Shown here piece after piece: positions 24,223 to 33,632 of a stretch of 64,000 bases of DNA. The position numbers and the translations under genes were made by a program. The notes below the pieces were generated by a model. That model saw only the letters and a list, made by a program, of their open reading frames with translations. It was not told the DNA's origin and ran no database searches. The stretch is taken from contig CALOCN010000014.1 of the NCBI GenBank assembly GCA_942491735.1, positions 1,178,001 to 1,242,000 on the forward strand. Direction: 5' to 3'. Position 1 is the stretch's first letter. The number at the start of each line of letters is the position of its first letter. The DNA is from CALOCN01 sp942491735. GTDB taxonomy: Bacteria; Eisenbacteria; RBG-16-71-46; JABDJR01.

Positions 24223-24240
24223 TTCTGTCTGGAGCGCGCC

Positions 24241-26046
24241 ATGTCCGCACCCGCAAGTCCGGAATCCCCCCGGAACTCCCCGGTTCCGCAGGTCACCCGT
24301 CGCGAGGTGGTCTCGGTGCTCTGGTCCCTGATGCGCAGACAATTGCGGCACTTCGTCGGGTGCTTCCTGCTCCTCGTCGCCTCCTCGGGTCTGGTGGTGC
24401 TGGGGCCGGTGCTGATCAAGCACGCCATCGACGTGGACATCGCGAACAAGGACCTCGCCGGCCTCCAGGTCACGGTGGGGTTGTTCCTCGCGGTGCAGCT
24501 GGCCCACATGATGCTCTTCTATATCATGCGCAACTGGCTGGAGTGGGCGGGGCAGCGGCTCATGGCCGACCTCAAGCGCGACCTCTTCGCGCACCTGCTC
24601 GACCTCTCGCTCGGGTTCTACGACCGCAACCCGCCGGGGAGCCTCCTCTCCCGGGTCGAGAACGACACCGAGGCCCTGCGCATGCTGTTCACCACCACCG
24701 CGGTCATGCTGCTGGGAGACTGCCTGCTCTTCATCGGCATGTTCGTGGCCATGTTCGTGGCCAGCCCGCGTCTGGCTGTCGTCACCGTGGCGGGAATCCC
24801 CCTGCTTTTCGGGAGCGCATGGTACTTCCAGTCCCGGGCCCATCCCTTCTTTGTCCGGGGCCGCACCCTGACCGCGGAGGTCTGCGCCCGGCTGGCCGAG
24901 TTCATCCAGGGGATGCCGGTCATCCAGTCGTTCAACCGGGAAGGCTGGGTGCTGGGCGAGTTCCAGAAGGTCAACCGGGAACGGTACGACGTCTTTGTCC
25001 GCGGGGAGCGGCTCTTCATCGGTTGGTTCAACTTCGTGGTCTTCCAGGAGAGCCTCGCCTTTGCCCTCATCCTGGGCGTGGGGGGCATGTGGGCCCTCGC
25101 CGGGTTGGTGACCATCGGCACCCTGGCCATGTTCCTCGGGTACGTGCGACGTTTCTTCGAGCCCATCTTCCGGCTTTCGGACCAGTTCGCCACGCTGCAG
25201 AAGGCGATTGCCGCGGCGGAGAGGATCCTTCTCCTGCTGCGTGAGCCGATCACGATCCGGGACCCCCGGGAGCCGGTGCCCTGGCCGGGACTCGGGAAGC
25301 ACATCACCTTCGAGAAGGTGTGGTTCCGCTATCGCGAGGACGGGGAGTGGGTGCTGCGGGACGTCTCGTTCACCCTGCCGGCAGGGGAACACTGGGCGGT
25401 GGTGGGCGCCACCGGTGCGGGGAAGACGACCCTGCTCTCGCTCCTGCTCCGGTTCTACGATCCGACCCGGGGGAGGATCCTCATCGACGGGGTGGATCTC
25501 CGCGACCTGTCCCAGGGCGCCCTGCGACGCCGGGTGGGTCTGGTGCTCCAGGATCTCTATCTGTTCCCGGGTGACCTCATGTCGAACCTGGACCTGGGGC
25601 GTGGGCTCGCGGTGGACCGGATACGGGAGGCCGCCGCCCGCACCGGAGCGGACGCGGTGATCGAGCGTCTGCCCCAGGCCTACGGGACCGAACTGGCCGA
25701 GCGGGGAGAGAACCTCTCGGTGGGGGAGCGGCAGATCCTGGCCTTCGCCCGGGCGGTGGCCGGCGACCCCGATCTGCTCCTCCTCGATGAAGCGACCAGC
25801 TCCGTGGACCCGGTCACCGAGGCGCGAATCCAGGCCGGGCTGGCCGGACTCCTCACCGGGCGGACCGCGCTGGTCATTGCCCACCGGCTCTCCACGATCC
25901 GGACCAGCGACTGCATCCTGGTCATGGATGCGGGGCGCATCGTCGAGTCCGGTGACCACGAGACCCTGCTCGGCATGAACGGGCTCTATCGCACCCTCTA
26001 CCGACTCCAGTTCAAGGAGGACGCCCGTGCGCAAATCGCTTCGTGA
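24241..26046 (+). CDS. ABC exporter half-transporter, MdlB-like (degenerate signature)
   Basis: A 601-residue inner-membrane exporter subunit: six helices (about 40-330) and a C-terminal ATPase. Walker A is GATGAGKTT (about 390), the signature is LSVGERQ rather than LSGGQ (about 491), and Walker B is LLLLDEATSSVD with the catalytic Glu. This set matches MdlB-like subunits of heterodimeric exporters. ATG 24241 is chosen for GGAG at 24231-24234; the frame is open upstream through the leader. The next subunit starts inside this gene, a 20-base overlap. Drug, lipid or peptide export is possible; substrate unknown. Confidence 0.88.
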   Translation: MSAPASPESPRNSPVPQVTRREVVSVLWSLMRRQLRHFVGCFLLLVASSGLVVLGPVLIKHAIDVDIANKDLAGLQVTVGLFLAVQLAHMMLFYIMRNWLEWAGQRLMADLKRDLFAHLLDLSLGFYDRNPPGSLLSRVENDTEALRMLFTTTAVMLLGDCLLFIGMFVAMFVASPRLAVVTVAGIPLLFGSAWYFQSRAHPFFVRGRTLTAEVCARLAEFIQGMPVIQSFNREGWVLGEFQKVNRERYDVFVRGERLFIGWFNFVVFQESLAFALILGVGGMWALAGLVTIGTLAMFLGYVRRFFEPIFRLSDQFATLQKAIAAAERILLLLREPITIRDPREPVPWPGLGKHITFEKVWFRYREDGEWVLRDVSFTLPAGEHWAVVGATGAGKTTLLSLLLRFYDPTRGRILIDGVDLRDLSQGALRRRVGLVLQDLYLFPGDLMSNLDLGRGLAVDRIREAAARTGADAVIERLPQAYGTELAERGENLSVGERQILAFARAVAGDPDLLLLDEATSSVDPVTEARIQAGLAGLLTGRTALVIAHRLSTIRTSDCILVMDAGRIVESGDHETLLGMNGLYRTLYRLQFKEDARAQIAS

Positions 26047-27871
26047 ACAGATTCCATGGGTGGTGGAACACTGGCGTCCGTACCGGGCCATGCTGGCCTG
26101 GATCGTCGCCCTGACCCTGGTCAACGGCCTGGTCACCGTGATGTATCCGGTGTTCCTGGAACGGATCGTGGACGGGATCGAGGGTTCGCTCAGCACGCGT
26201 CATCTCCTGATCAACGTCGCCCTGTTGCTGACCTTTGGCGCGCTGCATGCCGCGGTCTACTACCTGCTCCAGTTCGCACGCCTCAAGGTGAACCTGAGCA
26301 TGGACTACGGGATCCGGATTCGCGCGTTCGAGCACATGCTCCGCATGGGGCCGTCCTTCTTCCACCGATTCCGTACCGGCGATCTGGTCACCCGTCTCAC
26401 CGATGATGTGACCGAGAAGCTGGCCTGGTACCTGTGCTCGGGTCTGCTGCGCACGCTGGAAGCCCTGGTGGTCATCGGCTTCGGCGTCCTCATGATGCTG
26501 CGCATGGATCCGGGGTTGACCCTGGCCGCCGCAGGGCCGCTTCCCATCCTGATCGGCATCTATATCCTGGTCGCCTCGAGGCTGGAGGGACGCTATCGCG
26601 CCGTCCAGTCCGCGATCTCCCGAATCAACGATGCGCTCGAGAGCGCGTTCAGCGGGATCCGGGTGGTCAAGGGGTTCGGGGTCGAGCCCACCCAGAAGGC
26701 CCTGGTCGAGGGGGCGATCGAGGGTCAACGGCGAGCCGAGATCCGCGCGGTGCGTTACCAGACCCTCATCGATGCGCTCTACGGACACATCTGGCAACTG
26801 GCCATCATTCTCGTGCTCCTGGTTGGCGGTGCCGCGGCCATGCGGGGGGACATCACCCTGGGACGGCTGGTGGCATTCGATGCCTATGTCCTGCTCCTGG
26901 TCTGGCCCATGTTCGATCTGGGACAGTTCCTGGTGCGGGGCCGGGTGAGCGCGGTCAGCATCTCCCGCATCAGCGAACTCGAGGAGGTGGAGCCCGAGGT
27001 CGGCGATCCGCGGCGTGCGAGCCTCCTGCCCCGTCGGCCCGGCGAACCGATTGTGGCTCCCCGCCAGGCGGCGTCCACCACGACCGAACCGCTGACCCTC
27101 ACCGCGGAGGGCGTCGCCTACCGCTACGCCGGTGCGGACCATCCGGCCATCACCGGCATCAGCTTCGAAGCCGTCCCCGGATCCATCACGGCGGTGGTGG
27201 GAGAAGTGGGTTCGGGCAAGACCTCGCTTCTCAATCTCGTTCCGCGACTGGTCGATCCCGGTTCGGGACACCTGTCGATGGGGGACGAGTCCGTCTCCGG
27301 GTGGCCTCTGGGCGCGCTCAGGGAACGGGTCGGGATGGTGTCCCAGGATCCGGTTCTCTTTTCGGACACCGTGCGGGAGAACGTTCGGTTCGGGCGTTCC
27401 TGGATTCCCCGGGAGGACCTGGACATGGCGGTCCGGGTCTCGGCCCTGAAGCGGGATCTGGCCGAGTGGTCCGAGGGGCTGGAGACCGTGGTCGGGAACC
27501 GGGGGATCCAACTCTCGGGCGGGCAGAAGCAACGCGTGGCCCTTGCCCGGGCGCTGGCCGGACGCCCATCCGTGCTGCTCCTGGATGACTGCACGTCGGC
27601 GCTGGATGCCTCGACCGAGGACGCGGTGTGGAAGGCGCTCTTCGAGGAGCTCCCCACCTGTACCACCCTGGTGGTTACCCATCGTCCGGCTACCCTGGAA
27701 CGGGCGGACCGGATCCTGTTGCTGGAAGGGGGGCGGGTGATCGCGGACGGAACGTTCGCCGAACTGCATCGGGACAGCGCGCCCTTCCGGGAGCTCTACA
27801 CGCGGTTCTCGCTCGAGAGCGCCCTGGAGGAAACCGGGCGTGAAGGGGACGGGGGGGCCGAGGGGCGTTAG
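26027..27871 (+). CDS. ABC exporter half-transporter, MdlA-like (degenerate catalytic site)
   Basis: The 614-residue partner of the preceding subunit. Six helices, then an ATPase with GEVGSGKTS (Walker A, about 391), a canonical LSGGQKQR (about 495) and SVLLLDDCTSALD, where Asp replaces the catalytic Glu. The pair thus has one complete ATP site (Walker A/B of the first protein with LSGGQ of this one) and one degenerate site, as in TM287/288 and BmrCD. Starts within the upstream gene, so expression is coupled. A Pro/Arg-rich linker (about 335-360) joins the membrane and ATPase halves. Confidence 0.88.
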   Translation: MRKSLREQIPWVVEHWRPYRAMLAWIVALTLVNGLVTVMYPVFLERIVDGIEGSLSTRHLLINVALLLTFGALHAAVYYLLQFARLKVNLSMDYGIRIRAFEHMLRMGPSFFHRFRTGDLVTRLTDDVTEKLAWYLCSGLLRTLEALVVIGFGVLMMLRMDPGLTLAAAGPLPILIGIYILVASRLEGRYRAVQSAISRINDALESAFSGIRVVKGFGVEPTQKALVEGAIEGQRRAEIRAVRYQTLIDALYGHIWQLAIILVLLVGGAAAMRGDITLGRLVAFDAYVLLLVWPMFDLGQFLVRGRVSAVSISRISELEEVEPEVGDPRRASLLPRRPGEPIVAPRQAASTTTEPLTLTAEGVAYRYAGADHPAITGISFEAVPGSITAVVGEVGSGKTSLLNLVPRLVDPGSGHLSMGDESVSGWPLGALRERVGMVSQDPVLFSDTVRENVRFGRSWIPREDLDMAVRVSALKRDLAEWSEGLETVVGNRGIQLSGGQKQRVALARALAGRPSVLLLDDCTSALDASTEDAVWKALFEELPTCTTLVVTHRPATLERADRILLLEGGRVIADGTFAELHRDSAPFRELYTRFSLESALEETGREGDGGAEGR

Positions 27872-27904
27872 TCTTGCAGGAACATTCGGGTCTGGAGGTG
27901 GAGC

Positions 27905-28441
27905 ATGGATGGAGCGAGATACATCACGGAGGTCCGCGAGGAGTTCGCCAAACTCAGGGCGTTGGCCGAGGGGGCGTTGGAACAGGTGGATGACTCGGGT
28001 TTCTTCGCCCGCCCCGACGACGTGGGCAACAGCCTCGCCGTCCTCGTCAAGCACCTTGCCGGGAACCAGCGCTCCCGCTGGACCGACTTCCTCACCACCG
28101 ACGGGGAAAAGGCTGATCGGAATCGTGAGTCAGAGTTTGTTTTGGATCAAGCGGATACAAGATCCAGCCTCATGCGTCACTGGAAGTCCGGGTGGGAGAT
28201 TCTGGACGCTGCGGTGGCATCGCTGGGACCCGAAGACCTGGACCGTGACGTCACGATTCGTGGCGAGCCCCATACGGTGACCCGGGCCATCCACCGCCAA
28301 CTCACCCATTATGGCTATCACGTGGGTCAGATCGTCCTGATCGCTCGCCGGGTGGCCGATGGGAGGTGGCGCTACCTGAGTGTCCCACCGGGGGGAACGC
28401 AGGAGTTCAACGCCTCCATGCGCAAGCGGTTCCCCTCCTAG
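27905..28441 (+). CDS. DinB/YfiT-superfamily protein (DUF1572-like)
   Basis: A 178-residue four-helix-bundle protein. His residues in LVKHLAGN and in HYGYHVGQIV match the three-His metal site of the DinB/YfiT superfamily, and the sequence is of the DUF1572 type. Members are metal-dependent thiol transferases or of unknown role. GGAGG precedes ATG 27905. It follows the ABC exporter pair by 33 bases and may share its transcript. It converges with the Nudix gene with a four-base overlap. A second superfamily member lies at 38208. Confidence 0.78.
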   Translation: MDGARYITEVREEFAKLRALAEGALEQVDDSGFFARPDDVGNSLAVLVKHLAGNQRSRWTDFLTTDGEKADRNRESEFVLDQADTRSSLMRHWKSGWEILDAAVASLGPEDLDRDVTIRGEPHTVTRAIHRQLTHYGYHVGQIVLIARRVADGRWRYLSVPPGGTQEFNASMRKRFPS

Positions 28442-29100
28442 CGGTCCAGACGCTCGGGCTTCGGCGGAGCGCCCAGCAGGTGGAGGAATTCCGCGAGGAT
28501 CATCGCGGTCGCACCCCAGACCGTCTCGTCGCGGAGGCGGAAATAGGGGACATCCCGGTCCCGGGAGGCGAGGGTCCATCGCTCTAGTTTCAGGTTCAAG
28601 GGATCCGCCAACTCGTTGATGGACGGCTCGATGACCCGCGCCACCTCATCCGGATTCGGGATGTAGTCGGGTCGGGTCCGGGCCACTCCCACCACCGGGT
28701 GGAGCAGGAACCCGGTGACCGGGATGTAGAGCGGCGAGAGGTCCCCAAGGAGCCTCACGCTGTCCGGGTGGACGCCGACTTCCTCGTGCGCCTCCCGCAG
28801 CGCTGCCCCGCGCGGCGTCTCGCCCGGTTCCAACACCCCGCCAGGGAGGGAAACCTGACCCCGGTGGCTGGGGAGCCGGTCGCTGCGCACGGTGAGGAGC
28901 AGGTGGGTGGTTCCCTGATGGGGGTAGAGCAATAGAAGCCCGCCCGCTTCCACCCGGGTGTCCGGGATGGCTCCGTCGTATCTGCGCACGGGAGGGCGGG
29001 GCGCCATACGCCGCTGGGCCTCCATTCCGGGTAGGCCCGCTTGGAGGGCGTTCTCCAGCCGGTTGAGGGTCGCCGGCCAGTCAAAGGAGGATGTGATCAT
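28438..29100 (-). CDS. CoA pyrophosphatase-type Nudix hydrolase
   Basis: A 220-residue Nudix enzyme. The Nudix box is complete (GGVLEPGETPRGAALREAHEEVG), and the preceding SHRGQVSLPGG is the CoA-pyrophosphatase signature (UPF0035), so it probably cleaves CoA, acyl-CoA or oxidised CoA to phosphopantetheine and adenosine 3',5'-bisphosphate. ATG 29100 follows GGAG at good spacing; an in-frame ATG at 29160 would add 20 residues. Single minus-strand gene, divergent from the carboxylesterase. Confidence 0.82.
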   Translation of the reverse strand: MITSSFDWPATLNRLENALQAGLPGMEAQRRMAPRPPVRRYDGAIPDTRVEAGGLLLLYPHQGTTHLLLTVRSDRLPSHRGQVSLPGGVLEPGETPRGAALREAHEEVGVHPDSVRLLGDLSPLYIPVTGFLLHPVVGVARTRPDYIPNPDEVARVIEPSINELADPLNLKLERWTLASRDRDVPYFRLRDETVWGATAMILAEFLHLLGAPPKPERLDR

Positions 29101-29216
29101 GCGGTCTCCGGAGGATGCGGGTGCGGTGATGAGGGTTCGGTCTCGGGAGTGTGCACCCAAGGGAGGGTGCGCTATCGTTCCGGGTCCCGCGAATCACCCA
29201 ATCTGCGAACGGTTCC

Positions 29217-29930
29217 ATGAGCACTCATTATCTGCCTACGGTTGAAGTCGAGCCTAGCACCAACGCAACCCGATCCGTGATCTGGCTACATGGCCTGGGA
29301 GCGGATGGTCACGACTTCGAGAGCGTGGTCCCGCATCTCGGCCTGCCCGCCGACCACACGGTCCGGTTCGTGTTCCCGCACGCCCCCCAGATCCCCGTTA
29401 CCATCAACGGCGGGATGGTCATGCGGGCCTGGTACGACATCACCGAGGCAGACCTGGAGCGGCGCCAGGACACGGATCGCATCCGCGCGTCCGGTGACCA
29501 TGTGGCGGACCTCATCGCGCGCGAGGTGGAGCGCGGCGTGTCCGAGGACCGGATCGTCCTGGCCGGATTCTCACAGGGAGGCGCGATCGCCTTGCACCGG
29601 GGCCTACGCCATCCGCGCCGTCTGGCCGGGCTCATGGCCCTCTCCACCTACCTTCTTCTTCCGGAGACCACCGCGGCGGAGCGGACCCCGGCCAACGCCG
29701 ACACGCCCGTGTTCATGGGGCACGGGGAATACGACCCCATGGTGCCCATGACAGCGGGTTTGGCCGCCCGGGAGCTCCTCCAGGACCTGGGGTACGAGGT
29801 CCAATGGCATGCCTATCCCATGCAACACCAGGTCTGCATGGAGGAGATCGAGGCGATCGGCGGGTGGTTGCGGCGCGTGCTGGGGCCCGGCGGGGCCGGG
29901 ACACGCAACCCGGACGCCTCGGGCCCGTAG
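29217..29930 (+). CDS. Phospholipase/carboxylesterase-family alpha/beta hydrolase
   Basis: A 237-residue cytoplasmic esterase of the acyl-protein-thioesterase-like family (EstB/YpfH). Motifs: VIWLHGLGADGHDF (oxyanion), LAGFSQGGAIAL (Ser), GHGEYDPMVP (Asp) and YPMQHQVCMEEI (His). The start ATG 29217 skips a Pro/Arg-rich extension. It lies 41 bases ahead of the ABC-2 operon and may be its first gene. Confidence 0.87.
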   Translation: MSTHYLPTVEVEPSTNATRSVIWLHGLGADGHDFESVVPHLGLPADHTVRFVFPHAPQIPVTINGGMVMRAWYDITEADLERRQDTDRIRASGDHVADLIAREVERGVSEDRIVLAGFSQGGAIALHRGLRHPRRLAGLMALSTYLLLPETTAAERTPANADTPVFMGHGEYDPMVPMTAGLAARELLQDLGYEVQWHAYPMQHQVCMEEIEAIGGWLRRVLGPGGAGTRNPDASGP

Positions 29931-29971
29931 TACACAGGACACCCGTTTCGGGGGAGGAGATCCACGCCGAC

Positions 29972-30709
29972 ATGTCCACCGCCCTGATCGCTTTCCGGGC
30001 CTATACCGCGATCCTCTTCCAGGCCCGTGCCCTGTGGATCATCCTCGCCATTTCGGTGTTGTTCGTGGGGGGGGTGGGGATCGCCTTTCTCATGGGCCGG
30101 ATGAGCAACTTCCTCACCACCGACGCTCTCGAGGGCATGCGACAGGTGGCGGTTCTCCCCGGGGTCCCGGTGGCGGCCATCGTCATGTCCGAGATGTCCA
30201 TCCGGGACGGGATCAACCACCGGACGCTTCTCTACCACATCCTTGCTCCGGTGCCTCGGCCCACCCTGCTCATCGTGCGGACCCTGGTCACCGCCGGGGT
30301 GCTGGCCATGATCATGGGGGGCTGCGTGCTCGTGGTGCACGGCTTCGAGGGGACGGTCGAGGACCTCCCGGGTGAGCTGCTCGCGGTGATTCTGGGAGGG
30401 GCGGCCTATACCTCGCTGTTCGGTCTGCTGCATCTGGTCACCCGCCGCGGCCTCATCGCGGCGCTGGGGCTCACGTTCATCATCGACGTTCCCCTGGGAA
30501 CCTTTCCCTTCGGCTTGCGCAACTTCGCACCTTCCTATCATGTGCGGGTGCTCTCGGATCAGATCATCCAGATGGACCTGCCGGTGCAGATCGCGACCTC
30601 CGAGCCCAACGTCGTCTTTTCCACCGCCATGCTGGTGCTCATCACCGCGGGGGCGCTGACCCTCAGCGCGATGCGGTTCTCCCGCATGAACCTCGGGGAG
30701 ATGTGCTGA
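29972..30709 (+). CDS. ABC-2 type transporter permease
   Basis: A 245-residue membrane protein with about six helices (LWIILAISVLFVGGVGIAFL, then VRTLVTAGVLAMIMGGCVLV). It is the first of four coupled transporter genes: permease, ATPase, permease, ATPase. GGAGGAG lies at 29953-29959. The central segment carries a typical amphipathic region between helices. Its stop overlaps the ATPase start. Substrate unknown. Confidence 0.72.
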   Translation: MSTALIAFRAYTAILFQARALWIILAISVLFVGGVGIAFLMGRMSNFLTTDALEGMRQVAVLPGVPVAAIVMSEMSIRDGINHRTLLYHILAPVPRPTLLIVRTLVTAGVLAMIMGGCVLVVHGFEGTVEDLPGELLAVILGGAAYTSLFGLLHLVTRRGLIAALGLTFIIDVPLGTFPFGLRNFAPSYHVRVLSDQIIQMDLPVQIATSEPNVVFSTAMLVLITAGALTLSAMRFSRMNLGEMC

Positions 30710-31638
30710 TGCGCGATCCCTGGATTCAGATCGAGGATCTGGTGCTGGACCGCGGCGGCAAGCCGGTTCTGCGCGGTATCAACGCTACCCTGGCCGGGCG
30801 TGCGATCGGCCTGGTGGGGGCGAACGGCGCCGGCAAGTCCACCCTGATCGGGGCCATGCTGGGCGTGCTGCGCCCCCGATCCGGACGGGTCCGTGTCATG
30901 GGGCTCGACATTCCAAGGAACGCCATGGAAGTGCGCGCCCGCGGTGGCGTCATGGCGGAACAGGCCGGCGTCTTTCCCGGGGGATCCGGGGTGGATGCGG
31001 TGGCCTTCGCCGGGATGTTGAGCGGACTCCGGCGACGGGAAGCACTGCGCCGGGCCCATCGCGCCCTGGATGCCCTGGACGTGGGGGAGGAGCGCTACCG
31101 CGGAGCCAAGACCTACTCCACCGGAATGCGACAGCGGACCAAACTGGCCATGTGCCTGGTTCACGACCCGGAGTTCCTGATCCTGGATGAGCCCACGGTG
31201 GGGTTGGATCCGCCGGGACGCCGACAATTGCTCCATCTCATTCGCGACCTGCGGGACGAGGGACGCCGCATCCTGCTCAGCACCCACATTCTCCACGATG
31301 CCGAGTTCGTCTGTGACGAGATGTTGCTCCTGGAGGCGGGGACGGTCGCGTTCTCCGGTCCGGTGGAGAAGCTGATCACCGGAAGCCATGAGGTCCTGAG
31401 CGCCAGGGGCCCCGGGTTGGACCCCGCGTTCGGCGAGATGCTGCGCAAGGCGGGGTTCGAGGTTCACGCCACGGCCCAGGAGCGGGTTCTCTTCGAACTG
31501 CGCGACGGCGCCGATCTGCCCCTCTTCTGGAAGACGGTGGTGGAGTACGGGGCCGAGGTGCGTCACCTGGGTCGCGATGTCCAGAGCCTCGAGGAGGCCG
31601 TGGTCGAGGTCATGGGGGGAGCACGTCGTGAGCAGTAA
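30709..31638 (+). CDS. ABC transporter ATPase (ABC-2 type)
   Basis: A 309-residue ATPase: GANGAGKST (Walker A), YSTGMRQRTKLA (signature), FLILDEPTVGLDPPGR (Walker B and D-loop) and STHILHDAE (switch His). The C-terminal part is the dimer-like domain usual for CcmA/DRA-type ATPases. ATG 30709 overlaps the upstream TGA and follows GGGGAG. It should energise the first permease and probably the second. Confidence 0.88.
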   Translation: MRDPWIQIEDLVLDRGGKPVLRGINATLAGRAIGLVGANGAGKSTLIGAMLGVLRPRSGRVRVMGLDIPRNAMEVRARGGVMAEQAGVFPGGSGVDAVAFAGMLSGLRRREALRRAHRALDALDVGEERYRGAKTYSTGMRQRTKLAMCLVHDPEFLILDEPTVGLDPPGRRQLLHLIRDLRDEGRRILLSTHILHDAEFVCDEMLLLEAGTVAFSGPVEKLITGSHEVLSARGPGLDPAFGEMLRKAGFEVHATAQERVLFELRDGADLPLFWKTVVEYGAEVRHLGRDVQSLEEAVVEVMGGARREQ

Positions 31639-32467
31639 CCCGGGTTCGGCGGTCATGGAGCGGGGGACCCTGCCGGGGGGGACCCATCGGTCCCCCAGCC
31701 ATGGTCATGTGGTCGCGGCCATTGCCCGGCGGGAGATCGCCATCGCCTCCCGCAGCAAGCTGGTGCGCATTCTCTTCCTGTTCAGCATCCTGCCGGCGAT
31801 CGTGATGGGCGTCGTGCTGGTGGTACGGGTGCTGGTTCGCGAGGCGGCCGGGATGGACCTGGGGTGGGACCCGGTCTTCCGCGTCCTCCAGTTCCAGGCC
31901 GTGCCGGTGGGCCTGTTGGCCCTGGGGTTGGGCACCCCCAGCGTGGCGCGCGACCGTTCCGAGGACGTGCTGTACCTCTATGCGGTGCGGCCGGTCCTGC
32001 CCTGGCACTATGCCCTGGGCAAGATGATGGCGGTCGCCGTGCCCTGCTTGTTCCTGCTCTTTCTTCCCGGTCTGCTCATCGCCGTGCTGCGACAGGGCAT
32101 TCTTGGCAACGAGGTCGGGACCACCGATTCCGCCTGGCTGATGGGCAAGGTGCTGGTGGTGGCCTCCTTCATGTCGATCGGTTTTTCCGGACTCACCGTG
32201 GGATCGAGCGCGATCGTCAAGCGGGCCCGCTGGGCGCTGCTGGTGACCATCGGATGCCTGGTCGTTACGGCCGGCATCGGCGGTCTGATCTGGGGGTTCG
32301 ACAACAACGCCATGGCGGCGGACGATGCGGTGGAGCGTCTGTTGGAGGCGCTGTTCGAGGGGGGCAGGGACGGGCTCGGTGTGGCCTCGGTGGTTTCCCT
32401 CACCCTGTACGGATTGTTCGGCTTCCTGATCACGATGTTCCGCGTGCGCACGGAGATGACCCCATGA
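31628..32467 (+). CDS. ABC-2 type transporter permease
   Basis: A 279-residue membrane protein. GTG 31628 overlaps the previous gene by 11 bases and follows GGGGGAG. A cytoplasmic N-terminus (HVVAAIARREIAIASRSKLV) precedes six helices with SVARDRSEDVLYLYAVRPV between helices two and three, the ABC-2 permease signature in which the transporter faces its ATPase. It pairs with the ATPase starting at 32464. Confidence 0.8.
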   Translation: MSSNPGSAVMERGTLPGGTHRSPSHGHVVAAIARREIAIASRSKLVRILFLFSILPAIVMGVVLVVRVLVREAAGMDLGWDPVFRVLQFQAVPVGLLALGLGTPSVARDRSEDVLYLYAVRPVLPWHYALGKMMAVAVPCLFLLFLPGLLIAVLRQGILGNEVGTTDSAWLMGKVLVVASFMSIGFSGLTVGSSAIVKRARWALLVTIGCLVVTAGIGGLIWGFDNNAMAADDAVERLLEALFEGGRDGLGVASVVSLTLYGLFGFLITMFRVRTEMTP

Positions 32468-33444
32468 GCCAGTCCGTTGTTGTCGGAAGCGCGGTGTCTC
32501 CCACCGAAGTCCGGGTCCGGTTGGACTCGGCGAGCCTGTTCTACGGGGAGGTGGTGGGGCTCTCCCGGGTGGACCTCGCCCTGGGAACCGGGATTACCGG
32601 GATCGTGGGGCCCAATGGGAGCGGGAAATCCACCCTCATGCGGGTCCTGACCGGGCTGCACGCCCCCAGTGAAGGGTCGGTCTCCGTCCTGGGCGGCGAC
32701 CCCTTCACCGATCCCTCGGTGCGTGAGCAGATCACCTTTGTCCCGGCCACCGAGAACTTCTACGACGGGCTCAGCGCGTTTCGGAACCTCCAGATCGGGT
32801 TCCTGGCCCGGGGGCACTCCGGAGCCCAGGCCAAGGAGAGCGCCGGGCGTGCCTTGGACCTCGTCCACCTCACCGAGCATGGCACGCGCCGGTACGGGAC
32901 CTGGTCGCGGGGTATGCGCCAGCGGCTCAAGATCGGCCTTGCCTTTGTCCTGGATTCCAAGCTGGTGCTCCTCGACGAGCCGTTCCTGGGTGTGGATCCG
33001 CCCAGCCGCATCGAGCTGCGCAACACCATCCAGCGTCTGGGAGAGGGGGACCGCACCGTGGTCATTTCCTCTCATGTGTTGCATGAGGTGGAAACGCTGA
33101 CCGACCGGGTCGGGGTGCTGGCCCATGGTCGTCTGCTGGGGTTCGGTCGGATCCAGACCATCCTGCGGGAGCTGCGGGACCGGCACCCGCATCGCATCCT
33201 GCTCGAGTTGGACCATCCACGCCGGCTCGGGGCCGCGTTGCTCTCGATGCCGCACGTGCGGGAACTCAAGGTCCTGGACGCCGAGCGCCTGGAGTTCGTG
33301 ACCGAGCATCCCGAGTCGGCCTATCGCGAGCTGGCGGCCGCCGTGGTCAAGACCGGCACCTCGGTGCGGTTCCTGGAAGCCATGAACGACTCCCTGGAAG
33401 CGGTCTTTGCCCAGGTGACCGAGGCTGGATCCCGGCGGCTCTAG
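32464..33444 (+). CDS. ABC transporter ATPase (ABC-2 type)
   Basis: A 326-residue ATPase with GPNGSGKST (Walker A), WSRGMRQRLKIG (signature), KLVLLDEPFLGVDPPSR (Walker B) and SSHVLHEVE (switch). Last gene of the operon; its ATG overlaps the upstream stop (ATGA). The signature starts WSRGM rather than LSGGQ, a common variation in this group. No terminator is evident before the next promoter near 33531. Confidence 0.88.
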   Translation: MSQSVVVGSAVSPTEVRVRLDSASLFYGEVVGLSRVDLALGTGITGIVGPNGSGKSTLMRVLTGLHAPSEGSVSVLGGDPFTDPSVREQITFVPATENFYDGLSAFRNLQIGFLARGHSGAQAKESAGRALDLVHLTEHGTRRYGTWSRGMRQRLKIGLAFVLDSKLVLLDEPFLGVDPPSRIELRNTIQRLGEGDRTVVISSHVLHEVETLTDRVGVLAHGRLLGFGRIQTILRELRDRHPHRILLELDHPRRLGAALLSMPHVRELKVLDAERLEFVTEHPESAYRELAAAVVKTGTSVRFLEAMNDSLEAVFAQVTEAGSRRL

Positions 33445-33530
33445 TCGCTCAATCACCGATTAGACATCTACTTATAGCCCATTGCTTGATGTGGTTTCTA
33501 TGCGAGACACTGGATGGCCAGGCGGCCCTG

Positions 33531-33539
33531 TGCTAATGT
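33531..33539 (+). promoter_or_regulatory. Extended -10 promoter before the M16 pair
   Basis: TGCTAATGT fits an extended -10 element in a 188-base gap that is AT-richer than its surroundings, about 95 bases before the first M16 gene. No good -35 box is present. Confidence 0.4.
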
Positions 33540-33632
33540 CATTGCCTCGAAGCCTACCCATCGGGTGATCGGCCCAGTTTTCACACCCCCATACGGTCAC
33601 TTACGACACACCCAAAGCGTTTCGGAGGCACT

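Noticed and set aside
26012..28054. 680-codon minus-strand frame opposite the second ABC exporter gene
   Set aside because: It spans an intact ABC transporter and the start of the next gene; composition and lack of motifs mark it as antisense shadow.
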